Source: CAVVTR01 sp963751245
GTDB lineage: Bacteria > Acidobacteriota > Thermoanaerobaculia > Thermoanaerobaculales > Thermoanaerobaculaceae
Reading direction: 5' to 3'
Assembly: GCA_963751245.1 (NCBI GenBank)
Contig: CAVVTR010000008.1
Coordinates: 496,001 to 560,000 of the forward strand
DNA: 64,000 nt
The translations under genes and the position numbers were made by a program. A model generated the notes under the pieces. The model saw only the letters and a list, made by a program, of their open reading frames with translations. It did not search any database and was not told the DNA's origin. This document shows, piece by piece, positions 26,339-34,865 of the stretch (positions are counted from its first letter, which is position 1; every line of letters starts with the position of its first letter).

Positions 26339-28891
26339 ATGGTCCTGCGCGCCCTGTTCCTGAGGCCGGTGCTGCACCGCCCGGCGCGGTTCGTCGTTAC
26401 CGTCGTCGGCGTCGCGGTCGGCGTCGCGGCGGTGGTGGCCACGGTGTCGGCCAACCGCGCCGCGGTGGCCTCGCTGCGGCGCGGGATCGAGGAGATCTCC
26501 GGCCGCGCGGCCCTCGACGTGGTGCAGCCCGGCGGCGTGCCCGACACCGCCCTGGACGCACTGCTCCCCGTCACCGACCTCGCCGTGGTCGCGCCGGTGG
26601 TGGACCAGATCGCGCTCGTGCCCGCCCTGGACGACGCCGTCCGCGTGCTGGGCGTCGACGTGCTGGTCCCCGGCACGCCGGCCTCCCTGGGCCTGGCGGG
26701 GGGGCGCGCCGGTGCGGCCCGCGCCGTCGAGGCGTTGCTCCGACGCCGCGCCGTCCTGCTCCCCGAAGGCCTGGCGGGGCGGCTGCACACCGCGCCGGGG
26801 GGAAGCGTGGAGCTCTCGGTGCAGGCCCGCAGGGTCACCCTCGAGGTCGCCGGCGTGTTCCGGCCGCCGCGGCTCGCCTCCGCCTGGAACACCGTGGTGG
26901 TGATGGACGTCGCAGCGGCCCAGGAGCTCTTCCACACCACCGGGCGTGTGGACCGCATCGAGCTTCGCCCCAGGCCCGGCGTCGGCGGAGACGACCTGGC
27001 CGCCCTGGTCCGGCCCCTGCTGCCCCCGGGCGCGCGCCTCACCCGCCCCGAGACCCGCAGCGACGCCACGGGGCGGATGGTGCGGGCTCTGGACTTCAAC
27101 CTCACCGCGCTCTCCGGCATCTCGCTCCTCGTCGGCGCCGTGCTCGTCGCCACCACCCTCGCCACCTCGGTGGTCCAGCGCCGCTCGCTCATCGCGCTGC
27201 TCCGCTCCCTGGGCGCCTCCCCCGGCCAGCTCGCCGGCGCGGTGCTCACCGAGGCCGCCGCCATCGGCGTGCTGGGCGGCGCGCTGGGAGTCGCCGGCGG
27301 TGCCCTCGGCGCCCGCGCCGCCCTGGCGAGCGTCCGCGCCACCGTGGCCGCGGTGATCCAGGGCGTGCCCCCCAGCCGCATCGTGCTCTCTCCCGACGTG
27401 GCCGCTGGCGGCTTCGTCCTGGCGCTGCTGGTGAGCCTTGCTGCCGCCACCGTTCCCCTGCGGGAGGCACTGCGCACGCCGCCCCTTCAGGGGCTGCGAC
27501 GGGAGCGTCCCGACCGCCTCACCCCCCGCCGGCGGCGCCAGGCCCTGGCCGGCGCCGCGGCCCTCGCCCTGGCGGCCGCCGCCCTCGCCCGGCTGCCCGC
27601 CATGGACGGTCTGCCGGTGGCGGCGCTGGCGGCCAGCCTCGCCCTGCTGTGCGCCGTTCTGGTGCTGGCCTCCCCCCTGGTCGACCGCCTCGCCGCACTC
27701 GGAGCGCACGGGCTGCTGCGCTGGGCCAGCCCCTCGCTGCGGCTGGCGGCGGCGGCGCTGGCCGCCGGGCGCCGCCGCGCCGCGTGGGCCGCCGGGGCCG
27801 TGGGCGTCACCGTGGCCCTCGCCGTGGCGGTCACCATCATGGTCCACTCCTTCCGCGCCACCGTGGTGGACTGGAGCCGACAGGCGCTTCGCTCCGACGT
27901 ATGGGTCCGCCCTCTGGCGGCCAGCACCGGCTTCGGCGTCGGCCGCCTCGACCCCGCCATCGTCGCCACCGCCCGGCGGCTGTTCGGGGACGAGGCCGTC
28001 GACCCTTTCTACAGCACCACCGTGACCATGGACGGCCGCCGCGTCACCCTGGGCGCCGGGGAGATGGCGGTGGTGGCCCGGCGCGGCGGCGTCCCGTTCA
28101 TGGACGGCCGCGACTCCCGCACGGTGTTCCGCGAGGCCCTCGAGACCCACTCCGCGGTGGTCAACGAGCCCTTCGCCCGGCGGTTCGGGGTACGCCGGGG
28201 CGATACCATCCGCATCCCCGCCCCCGGCGGCGCCGTCGCGCGCCGGGTGGCGGGTGTGTTCTACGACTACTCGCACCAGGAAGGGATGGTGGTCATCGAC
28301 GCCAACGACTTCCTCGCCCTCTTCCCCGACGACGGTCCCGTTGAGATGGGGCTGTACCTGCCGGCAGGGGCGGATCCCGCCGCGGCCCGCGCGCGCCTCC
28401 TCCAGACCCTGCACGGACGCTACCTGGTGGAGGCGTTCCTCAACCGCGAGCTGCGCCGGGAGGTGGTGGCCACCTTCGACCGCACCTTCGCCATCACCAC
28501 GGCGCTGAGGATCGTGGCGGGGGTCGTCGCCGTGATCGCGGTACTGGCCGTGCTCTTCGCCCTCGTCTCGGAGCGCCGGCGCGACCTCGCCGTGCTGCGC
28601 GCCCTGGGCGCGTCCCGCGGCCAGGTCGTCTCCCTGGTGGTCGCCGAGGCGGGGCTCCTGGGGCTCGCCGGAGTCCTCGCCGGCTTCGCCGCCGGCGGGC
28701 TCGTGGGAGAGATCCTGGTCACCGTGGTCAACGTCCAGTCCTTCGCGTGGACGCTGCGCTTCCTGCCTCCCTGGCCGTCCCTGGCGCTGACCGCGGTGGC
28801 GCTGGTGGCGGCCACCGCCCTCGCCGGGGCGGGCCCCGCCCTGGCCGCCATCCGGGTGACGCCCCGGGAGGAGCTCCGCGATGAGGGCTGA
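26339..28891 (+). CDS. ABC transporter permease, FtsX/MacB superfamily (double-length)
   Basis: An 850-residue permease. One transmembrane helix near the N-terminus (VVTVVGVAVGVAAVVATV) is followed by a periplasmic MacB-type domain, a first FtsX block of three helices (about 260-380), two more helices near 400-440, a second periplasmic domain, and a second FtsX block at the C-terminus (ILVTVV region). The C-terminal block includes RRDLAVLRALGASRGQVVSLVVAE, the family's cytoplasmic coupling stretch; the first block has the same element (RRSLIALLRSLGASPGQL). It therefore carries two FtsX modules in one chain. It pairs with the ATPase gene just upstream and overlaps the start of the lipocalin-like gene by 11 bases. 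Confidence 0.85.
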   Translation: MVLRALFLRPVLHRPARFVVTVVGVAVGVAAVVATVSANRAAVASLRRGIEEISGRAALDVVQPGGVPDTALDALLPVTDLAVVAPVVDQIALVPALDDAVRVLGVDVLVPGTPASLGLAGGRAGAARAVEALLRRRAVLLPEGLAGRLHTAPGGSVELSVQARRVTLEVAGVFRPPRLASAWNTVVVMDVAAAQELFHTTGRVDRIELRPRPGVGGDDLAALVRPLLPPGARLTRPETRSDATGRMVRALDFNLTALSGISLLVGAVLVATTLATSVVQRRSLIALLRSLGASPGQLAGAVLTEAAAIGVLGGALGVAGGALGARAALASVRATVAAVIQGVPPSRIVLSPDVAAGGFVLALLVSLAAATVPLREALRTPPLQGLRRERPDRLTPRRRRQALAGAAALALAAAALARLPAMDGLPVAALAASLALLCAVLVLASPLVDRLAALGAHGLLRWASPSLRLAAAALAAGRRRAAWAAGAVGVTVALAVAVTIMVHSFRATVVDWSRQALRSDVWVRPLAASTGFGVGRLDPAIVATARRLFGDEAVDPFYSTTVTMDGRRVTLGAGEMAVVARRGGVPFMDGRDSRTVFREALETHSAVVNEPFARRFGVRRGDTIRIPAPGGAVARRVAGVFYDYSHQEGMVVIDANDFLALFPDDGPVEMGLYLPAGADPAAARARLLQTLHGRYLVEAFLNRELRREVVATFDRTFAITTALRIVAGVVAVIAVLAVLFALVSERRRDLAVLRALGASRGQVVSLVVAEAGLLGLAGVLAGFAAGGLVGEILVTVVNVQSFAWTLRFLPPWPSLALTAVALVAATALAGAGPALAAIRVTPREELRDEG

Positions 28892-29966
28892 CACCTTCGC
28901 GGCCGCGCTGCTGCTGGCCGGCGCCGTGGCGGGGGCGGCCGGCTGGAGCTCGGTGCGCCCCGGGCGGACCTTCGCCTTCCCCCGCGACCACGGTGCGCAC
29001 CCCGCCGCCCGCACCGAGTGGTGGTACCTGACCGGGACCCTGCGCCGCGACGACGGCCGCGAATACGGAGCCCAGATCACCTTCTTCCGGCGCGGCATCG
29101 ACCCCGCGCCCCCGGCGCCCGGCGACTCCGACCTGCGGGCCCGGTCGGTGCTGGCCGCCCACCTCGCCATCGCCGACGTCGGCGCCGGCACGCTGCGTTC
29201 CGCGCAGCGACTGCGCCGCGCCGCGGCCGGTCTCGCGGACGCGCGGGAGGGTGACCTGGACGTCCGGGTCGAGCGCTGGCGGCTGTGGCGCACACCGGAC
29301 GGCCGTCTCCACGCCCTCGCCAGCGACCCGGCCTCCGGCGTCGGACTCGACCTCACCTTCACGCCCGGGACCCCGCCGGTCCTCGAGGGAGACGGAGGGG
29401 TCTCCCGGAAGGGCCCGGAGCCGGGCAACGCCTCGGCGTACGTGAGCTACCCGCGCCTCGCCACCGCCGGCACCCTCACCGTGGGCGGCGTCGCCTTCGA
29501 GGTGCGGGGCGGGTCCTGGTTCGACCACGAGTGGGGCACCACCGAGCTGGGCCCCGGCGTCGTCGGATGGGACTGGTTCGGCCTGCGCCTCGCCGGCGGC
29601 CGCGACCTCATGCTCTACCGGCTCCGCCTCGCCGGCGGCTCGGAGTCGCCGTTCTCGGCGGGCACCGTGATCGCCGCCGACGGGTCGTCCCGCCCCCTCG
29701 CCCCGGCGGACTTCTCCATCGACGTCCTCGCCCGCTGGAAGAGCCCCTCGACCGGGGCCGTCTACCCCTCGCGGTGGCGCCTGCGGGTCCCGTCGGCGGG
29801 CGTCGACGTCGAGGTCCGCCCTCTCCTGGCCGCCGCCGAGATCGACGCCCGCGAGAGCACCGGCACGATCTACTGGGAGGGCCCGGTCGCCGTCTCCGGG
29901 TCCGAGGCCGGCGAGGGGTACGTGGAGCTCACCGGGTATGCGGGCTCCATGTCCGGCGTCCTCTGA
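28881..29966 (+). CDS. AttH/CrtC-like lipocalin-fold exported protein
   Basis: 361 residues with a signal peptide (cut near AGAAG-WS) and the AttH/hydroxyneurosporene dehydrogenase (CrtC-like) lipocalin fold. Recognisable family sequence includes FAFPRDHGAHPAARTEWWYL, TGTLRRDDGREYGAQITFFR, and SWFDHEWGTTELGPGVVGWD. In other bacteria AttH-type genes lie beside MacB/FtsX-type ABC genes, exactly as here, where its start overlaps the permease stop by 11 bases. A role as a periplasmic partner that binds a hydrophobic cargo is inferred from that context. A carotenoid hydratase role is less likely, since no other carotenoid gene is present. A hairpin with a T-rich tail follows. Confidence 0.8.
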   Translation: MRADTFAAALLLAGAVAGAAGWSSVRPGRTFAFPRDHGAHPAARTEWWYLTGTLRRDDGREYGAQITFFRRGIDPAPPAPGDSDLRARSVLAAHLAIADVGAGTLRSAQRLRRAAAGLADAREGDLDVRVERWRLWRTPDGRLHALASDPASGVGLDLTFTPGTPPVLEGDGGVSRKGPEPGNASAYVSYPRLATAGTLTVGGVAFEVRGGSWFDHEWGTTELGPGVVGWDWFGLRLAGGRDLMLYRLRLAGGSESPFSAGTVIAADGSSRPLAPADFSIDVLARWKSPSTGAVYPSRWRLRVPSAGVDVEVRPLLAAAEIDARESTGTIYWEGPVAVSGSEAGEGYVELTGYAGSMSGVL

Positions 29967-30002
29967 GCCCCGGCCGCGGCGCGGGCCCGCGGCCGGCGCG
30001 AC

Positions 30003-30042
30003 GGCGGCGGTCCATGGGCTGTCCAGGATCGCCGCCTTCTTG
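30003..30042 (+). terminator. Terminator after the ABC/AttH operon
   Basis: GGCGGCGGTCC at 30003-30013 pairs with GGATCGCCGCC at 30026-30036 (one G-T pair), with a 12-base loop, and a T-rich tail runs on into the next promoter. Confidence 0.65.
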
Positions 30043-30069
30043 CCTTTTTCCGGTGCGTGACCCTATGCT
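30040..30069 (+). promoter_or_regulatory. Promoter for the first acyl-CoA synthetase gene
   Basis: TTGCCT at 30040-30045 and TATGCT at 30064-30069, 18 bases apart, about 50 bases before the ATG at 30121. It overlaps the tail of the preceding terminator, so the two units are insulated. Confidence 0.55.
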
Positions 30070-30120
30070 GACATGTAAAAGCTACTGACACCACCGATGC
30101 CCCGGACTGGAGGTCGAACG

Positions 30121-31923
30121 ATGAGCGACCGCACCATCATTGACCTGTTCCGTCATGCGGCGGAGATGCCCCGCGACGAGCACTTCATCCACCACGCCCC
30201 TCCGGAGCGCCGCGCGTTCTCCACGGCGGTGTTCACCCATCGCACGGCGGCCCTCGCCGGCGGACTGGAAAAGCTGGGGGTGGGCCCCCGCAACCGCGTG
30301 CTCCTCGCCAGCGAGAACCGCCCCGAATGGCACATGGTGGACCTCGCGGTCCTCGACCTCGGTGCCGTTGACGTGCCCGTCTACCCGACCCTGACCCGCG
30401 CCCAGATCGCGTACCAGGCCCGGGACTCCGGCGCCCGGGTGGCGGTGGCGGAGACCGCCGACATCGCCACCAGGATCCTGGCCGTCCGGGACGAGTGCCC
30501 GGCGCTCACCCACGTGATCCAGATCGAGGGCGCCCCGGTGGCCGGTGCGGTGGCCCTGGACGAGGTCGTCACCTCCGGCGAGGCGGACGGCGTGGAGGAG
30601 GCGTTCTGGCACCGCGCCTCCTCCCTCGGCCCCGACGACCTGGCGACCATCGTCTACACCTCCGGCACCACCGGCGACCCCAAGGGCGTGATGCTCACCC
30701 ACGGTAACTTCGTGTCCAACGTCGCCGGTGTCCGCCTCCGGGTGCCCACCGACCGCAGCGACACGGTCCTCGAGTTCCTCCCCCTGTGCCACGTGTTCGA
30801 GCGTTGCGCGGGGTACTCCTACATGACCGGAGGGGCCACCCAGACCTACTGCTCCGTCGCCGACGTGGGCGAGGTCATCGCGCTGGCCAGGCCCACGTTC
30901 TTCTGCAGCGTGCCCCGCGTGTACGAGAAGGTCCACGCCAGGATCGACCGCGACCGCGGAGGCCTCCTCGGGGATGAAGCGGAGGATCTTCCGCTGGGCC
31001 GTGGCCACGGGATGGGGAGGTGGCGCGGTTGCGCCTGGCCGGCGAGCCCGTCCCGGCCAGACTCGCCCGCCGGTACCGCATCGCCGACCGGCTCGTCCTC
31101 GCCAAGATCCGCCACGCCCTCGGGGGCCGCCTTCGCGCCTCCCTGTCCGGCGCCGCGCCTCTCCCCCGCTACGTCAACGAGTTCTTCTCACTCCGTCGGG
31201 CTGCCCATCCAGGAGGCGTACGGGCTCACCGAGACTTCGCCGGGCGTCTGCATGAACGGGCCGCAACCCGGGGCCAACCGGCTCGGAACGGTGGGGCGGC
31301 CGCTGGACAACCTCGAGGTGAAGCTGGGGGCGGACGGGGAGCTCCTCGTGCGCGGCCCCAGCGTGACCCAGGGGTACTGGAACAAGCCCGCGCACACCGC
31401 CGAGATCCTCGACGCCGAGGGCTTCCTGCACACCGGCGACATCGCCAGCATCGACTCCGACGGGTTCGTCACCATCACCGACCGCAAGAAGGACATCATC
31501 GTCACCGCAGGGGGCAAGAACGTCGCACCCCAGCCCATCGAGGGCGACCTCAAGCAGTCGCGGTACGTCTCCGACGCCGTGCTCATCGGCGACCGCCAGC
31601 CGTACATCGTGGCGCTCCTGTCCCCCGACGTGGAGGCGCTCCTCGCCTGGGCCGAGGAGCGCGGGCTCCCCCACGAGGACCTCGCGGTCATGCTCGAGCG
31701 CAAGGAGGTCGCGGCGCTGTTTGCCGGAGCGGTGGAGGCCACCAACGCCCACCTGGCCCGCTTCGAGCAGATCAAGCACTTCCGGGTGCTGCCCCGGCCC
31801 CTGACCGTGGGCGGCGGCCACCTCACGCCGACCATGAAGGTGAAGCGGAACGTGGTGGAGAAGGAGTTCGCCGACCTCGTCGCCGAGATGTACGCCGACC
31901 GGAAGGAGCCCGTCACCGTCTGA
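30121..31923 (+). CDS. Long-chain acyl-CoA synthetase (AMP-forming), three indels
   Basis: An AMP-dependent fatty acyl-CoA synthetase of about 599 residues. The AMP-binding motif YTSGTTGDPKG is at 179-189, EFLPLCHVFERCAG follows, and the ligase C-terminal parts (AYGLTETSPG, HTGDIASIDSDGFVTITDRK, KKDIIVTAGGKNVAPQPIEG) are intact. Three extra bases (G-run 30970-30973, G-run 31014-31017, T at 31188) put about 72 internal codons out of frame without producing a stop. Read in the right frames, this stretch (MKRRIFRWAVATGW, then VARLRLAGEP...) matches the paralogue at 33065 closely. GGAGG precedes the ATG. The enzyme activates long-chain fatty acids for lipid synthesis or degradation. Confidence 0.82.
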   Translation: MSDRTIIDLFRHAAEMPRDEHFIHHAPPERRAFSTAVFTHRTAALAGGLEKLGVGPRNRVLLASENRPEWHMVDLAVLDLGAVDVPVYPTLTRAQIAYQARDSGARVAVAETADIATRILAVRDECPALTHVIQIEGAPVAGAVALDEVVTSGEADGVEEAFWHRASSLGPDDLATIVYTSGTTGDPKGVMLTHGNFVSNVAGVRLRVPTDRSDTVLEFLPLCHVFERCAGYSYMTGGATQTYCSVADVGEVIALARPTFFCSVPRVYEKVHARIDRDRGGLLGDEAEDLPLGRGHGMGRWRGCAWPASPSRPDSPAGTASPTGSSSPRSATPSGAAFAPPCPAPRLSPATSTSSSHSVGLPIQEAYGLTETSPGVCMNGPQPGANRLGTVGRPLDNLEVKLGADGELLVRGPSVTQGYWNKPAHTAEILDAEGFLHTGDIASIDSDGFVTITDRKKDIIVTAGGKNVAPQPIEGDLKQSRYVSDAVLIGDRQPYIVALLSPDVEALLAWAEERGLPHEDLAVMLERKEVAALFAGAVEATNAHLARFEQIKHFRVLPRPLTVGGGHLTPTMKVKRNVVEKEFADLVAEMYADRKEPVTV

Positions 31924-31964
31924 GCCGTTCCCGGCGGACGCCGCCCGTGGCATGATGAGGGCCC

Positions 31965-32945
31965 GTGCGACCCTCACCCTGGAGCCCCCCCGACGGGACC
32001 GCTGCCCGCAACGGCGCCGTCTTCGCCGCAAGCGCCTTCCTGATCTGGGGTCTGTCGCCCCTGTACTGGCGGCTGCTGCTGCCCGTGCCGGCCCTGGAGC
32101 TGGTCGCCCACCGGGTGGTCTGGGCGCTCGCCGTGGTGGCGTTGTGGATCACGGTGAGGAAGCGGTGGGGGGAGGTCCGCGGCGTGGTGGGAAGCGCGCG
32201 GACCCTGGCGGCCCTGGCCTCGAGCACGGCGCTCATCGCGGTGAACTGGCTGACCTACGTGTGGGCGGTGAACTCGGGGCACGTCCTCGATGCCAGCCTC
32301 GGGTACTACATCAACCCCCTGGTGAGCGTCATGCTGGGCCTGCTGGTCCTGCGCGAACGGCTCACCCGCCGGCAGCTCCTCGCGGTGCTCCTGGCCGCGG
32401 CCGGTGTCGCCCTCCTCTCGGTGGCGCACGGCTCGGTGCCGTGGATCTCCCTGGTGCTCGCCTTCTCCTTTGGTCTCTACGGCCTCCTGCGCAAGACCGT
32501 GCGGGCGGCGGCCGCCGTGGGGCTGGCGTTCGAGACGGCCATCCTCGCGCCCTTCGCCGGCGGCTACCTCGCGGCGCTGGCGCTGGGCGGGGGCGGCGCC
32601 TTGGGGCACGCCCCGCCGGCCACGGACGCGCTGCTGGTGAGCACCGGGGTGATCACCGCCGTGCCGCTGATCCTGTTCACGGAGGGGGCGCGGCGGCTCC
32701 CGCTGTCCACGCTGGGCCTGCTCCAGTACCTCTCCCCCACCGCCCAGTTCCTCCTCGCGGTCCTCGTCTTCAAGGAGCGCTTCACCCCCGCCGACGCCGT
32801 CACCTTCGCCCTCATCTGGGCCGGCCTGGCCGTGTTCACCGCGGACCTCCGCCACCGTCTCCGCGAGGCCCGCGCCGTCGCCGACCTGGCGCGACGCCTG
32901 CGCGAGGAGACCACGCCCCCTTGCGCCGGACCTCCGAACCGCTAG
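31965..32945 (+). CDS. rarD: EamA-family transporter, RarD type
   Basis: A 326-residue membrane protein with ten predicted helices in two EamA repeats. The RarD-type pattern AASAFLIWGLSPLYWRLL opens the protein, followed by ELVAHRVVWAL and, later, LPLSTLGLLQYLSPTAQFLLAVLVFKE, which is strongly characteristic. RarD-like proteins are drug/metabolite exporters of unproven substrate (the name refers to chloramphenicol sensitivity in some species). A GTG start follows CATGAT with 8 bases between and no obvious ribosome site. It lies between the two acyl-CoA synthetase paralogues on the same strand. Confidence 0.85.
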   Translation: MRPSPWSPPDGTAARNGAVFAASAFLIWGLSPLYWRLLLPVPALELVAHRVVWALAVVALWITVRKRWGEVRGVVGSARTLAALASSTALIAVNWLTYVWAVNSGHVLDASLGYYINPLVSVMLGLLVLRERLTRRQLLAVLLAAAGVALLSVAHGSVPWISLVLAFSFGLYGLLRKTVRAAAAVGLAFETAILAPFAGGYLAALALGGGGALGHAPPATDALLVSTGVITAVPLILFTEGARRLPLSTLGLLQYLSPTAQFLLAVLVFKERFTPADAVTFALIWAGLAVFTADLRHRLREARAVADLARRLREETTPPCAGPPNR

Positions 32946-32948
32946 AAT
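32921..32948 (+). promoter_or_regulatory. Promoter for the second acyl-CoA synthetase gene
   Basis: TTGCGC at 32921-32926 and TAGAAT at 32943-32948 with a 16-base spacer; the -35 lies inside the end of the rarD-like gene. The predicted leader is about 110 bases. Confidence 0.45.
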
Positions 32949-33064
32949 CTTGAGACAAGGACGGTTTCCAGGAAAGGGACCCGTGCCGTGGCGGCCTGCG
33001 AAGGGGGAGGCGCCACGGCCGCCACGCTCGGACACGCGGGTCCAGGCATCGGAACGAGGTGACC

Positions 33065-34855
33065 ATGGGAGAGCGCTCCATCATCGAGGTCTTCCGGAGT
33101 GACGTAGCGACGCCCAGGGAGCGTCACGCCACCCTCTACCGCCCCGGCGAAACCATCTCCTTCTCGACGCAGCAGCTGCTGGAGCGCACCGCGGGCCTCG
33201 CGCAGGGCCTCGCCCGGCTGGGCGTCGGCCGCGGCGACCGCGTCCTTCTGCTGTCGGAGAACCGTCCCGAGTGGCACATCGTGGACGTCGCAGTCCTCGA
33301 CCTCGGCGCCCTGGACGTCCCCGTGTACACGACCCTCACGGCGGCCCAGATCGCCTTCCAGCTCCGCGACTCGGGCAGCCGGGTCGCCGTGGCGGACGGC
33401 GCCGAGCACGCGGCGACGCTCCTCCGGGTGCGCGCGGAGTGCCCCGACCTCGAGCACGTCGTGCAGATCGAGGGCCCCATCGCGCCGGGAGCGCTGGCCT
33501 TCGACGACGTCGTCGCCTCGGGTACCGCTCCGGACACCGTCGAGGCGTTCTGGGCCCGCGCCGAGGCGATCGGCCCCGACGATCCGGCCACCATCATCTA
33601 CACCTCCGGGACCACCGGCGACCCCAAGGGCGTCGTCCTCACCCACCGCAACTTCGTCGAGAACTCCGCGGCTGTGGCGGCGCGCACGCCGACCGCCGCC
33701 GGCGACTTCGTCCTCGAGTTCCTGCCCCTGTGCCACGTCCTCGAGCGCTGCGCCGGCTACGCGTACATGCGGCTCTCGTGCCCGCGAGCGTACTGCGCCG
33801 CCCGCAACGCGGCCGAGCTGCTCCCGGTCATCCGTCCCGTCTACTTCTGCAGCGTCCCCCGCGTGTTCGAGAAGGTGCACGACGCCGTCCTCGCCAAGGT
33901 GGACGCGGCCCCCCCGATGCGCCGCCGGCTCTTCCACTGGGCGCTGGCCGCGGGCGACCGCGTCGGCCGGGCCCGGCTGGCGGGGCGGCGCCCGGGGCTG
34001 CGGGACGCCCTCGCCCACGCCGTGGCCGACCGCCTGGTCCTCTCGAAGGTCCGGGCCGCCCTGGGCGGCCGGGTGGCCTACATGCTGTCCGGCGGCGCGC
34101 CGCTCCCGGTCCAGGTGAACGAGTTCTTCCACGCCCTCGGAATCCCCATCCAGGAAGGCTACGGCCTCACCGAGACATCGCCCGGCATCGCGGTGAACGG
34201 CTGCCTGCCCGGCGCCAACCGCCTGGGCTCCGTGGGCAGGCCCCTGGACAACGTCGAGGTGCGGATCGCCGCCGACGGCGAGATCCTCGTCCGCGGCTCC
34301 AACGTCACGCCGGGGTACTGGCACCGCCCCGACGCCACCCGCGAGGCGTTCGAGCCCGACGGGTTCTTCCACACCGGCGACATGGGGCGGCTGGACGAGG
34401 ACGGCTTCCTCTACATCACCGACCGGAAGAAGGACCTCATCGTCACCGCCGGGGGCAAGAACGTGGCGCCCCAGCCCATCGAGGGGCTGCTCAAGAGCTC
34501 GCGCCTGGTCGACACGGCCGTGCTCATCGGCGACCGAAGGCCGTACATCGTGGCCCTCATCTCCCCCGACTTCGACGCGCTCAGGGCCTGGGCCGCGGCC
34601 CGGGGCATCCCCGCGGAGGCCCCCGCCGCGCTGGCCGCACACCCGGACGTGATCCCGGCGTTCGCCGAGATCGTCGACCAGGTCAACGCCACCCTCGCCC
34701 ACTACGAGCAGATCCGCCGCTTCCACGTGCTCCCCGTAACGCTGACCGTCGAGGGCGGGCAGCTGACCCCCACCCTCAAGGTGCGGCGGCGGGTGGTCGA
34801 GAAGGAGTTCGCCGCGGTGGTGGAGGCGATGTACGCGGAGGCGGGGGGACGGTAG
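33065..34855 (+). CDS. Long-chain acyl-CoA synthetase (AMP-forming), paralogue
   Basis: A 596-residue complete AMP-forming acyl-CoA synthetase, closely related to the gene at 30121 along its whole length (same SENRPEWH, YTSGTTGDPKG at 179-189, LPLCHVLERCAG, GYGLTETSPG, HTGDMGRLDEDG, TAGGKNVAPQPIEG). It has an intact frame, so it serves as the reference for the broken paralogue. The enzyme adenylates a fatty acid and transfers it to CoA in the cytoplasm. GAGGTG lies before the ATG at 33065. The pair arose by duplication with the rarD-like gene between them. Differences in the C-terminal and central regions suggest different chain-length preference; that is inference. Confidence 0.9.
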   Translation: MGERSIIEVFRSDVATPRERHATLYRPGETISFSTQQLLERTAGLAQGLARLGVGRGDRVLLLSENRPEWHIVDVAVLDLGALDVPVYTTLTAAQIAFQLRDSGSRVAVADGAEHAATLLRVRAECPDLEHVVQIEGPIAPGALAFDDVVASGTAPDTVEAFWARAEAIGPDDPATIIYTSGTTGDPKGVVLTHRNFVENSAAVAARTPTAAGDFVLEFLPLCHVLERCAGYAYMRLSCPRAYCAARNAAELLPVIRPVYFCSVPRVFEKVHDAVLAKVDAAPPMRRRLFHWALAAGDRVGRARLAGRRPGLRDALAHAVADRLVLSKVRAALGGRVAYMLSGGAPLPVQVNEFFHALGIPIQEGYGLTETSPGIAVNGCLPGANRLGSVGRPLDNVEVRIAADGEILVRGSNVTPGYWHRPDATREAFEPDGFFHTGDMGRLDEDGFLYITDRKKDLIVTAGGKNVAPQPIEGLLKSSRLVDTAVLIGDRRPYIVALISPDFDALRAWAAARGIPAEAPAALAAHPDVIPAFAEIVDQVNATLAHYEQIRRFHVLPVTLTVEGGQLTPTLKVRRRVVEKEFAAVVEAMYAEAGGR

Positions 34856-34865
34856 CACCGTCCGG

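Noticed and set aside
25703..29428. Long minus-strand open frame of 1241 codons across the ABC/AttH genes
   Set aside because: Antisense to three genes with clear families; composition (Gly, Gln, His, Ala, Arg rich) is typical of a GC-rich shadow frame.
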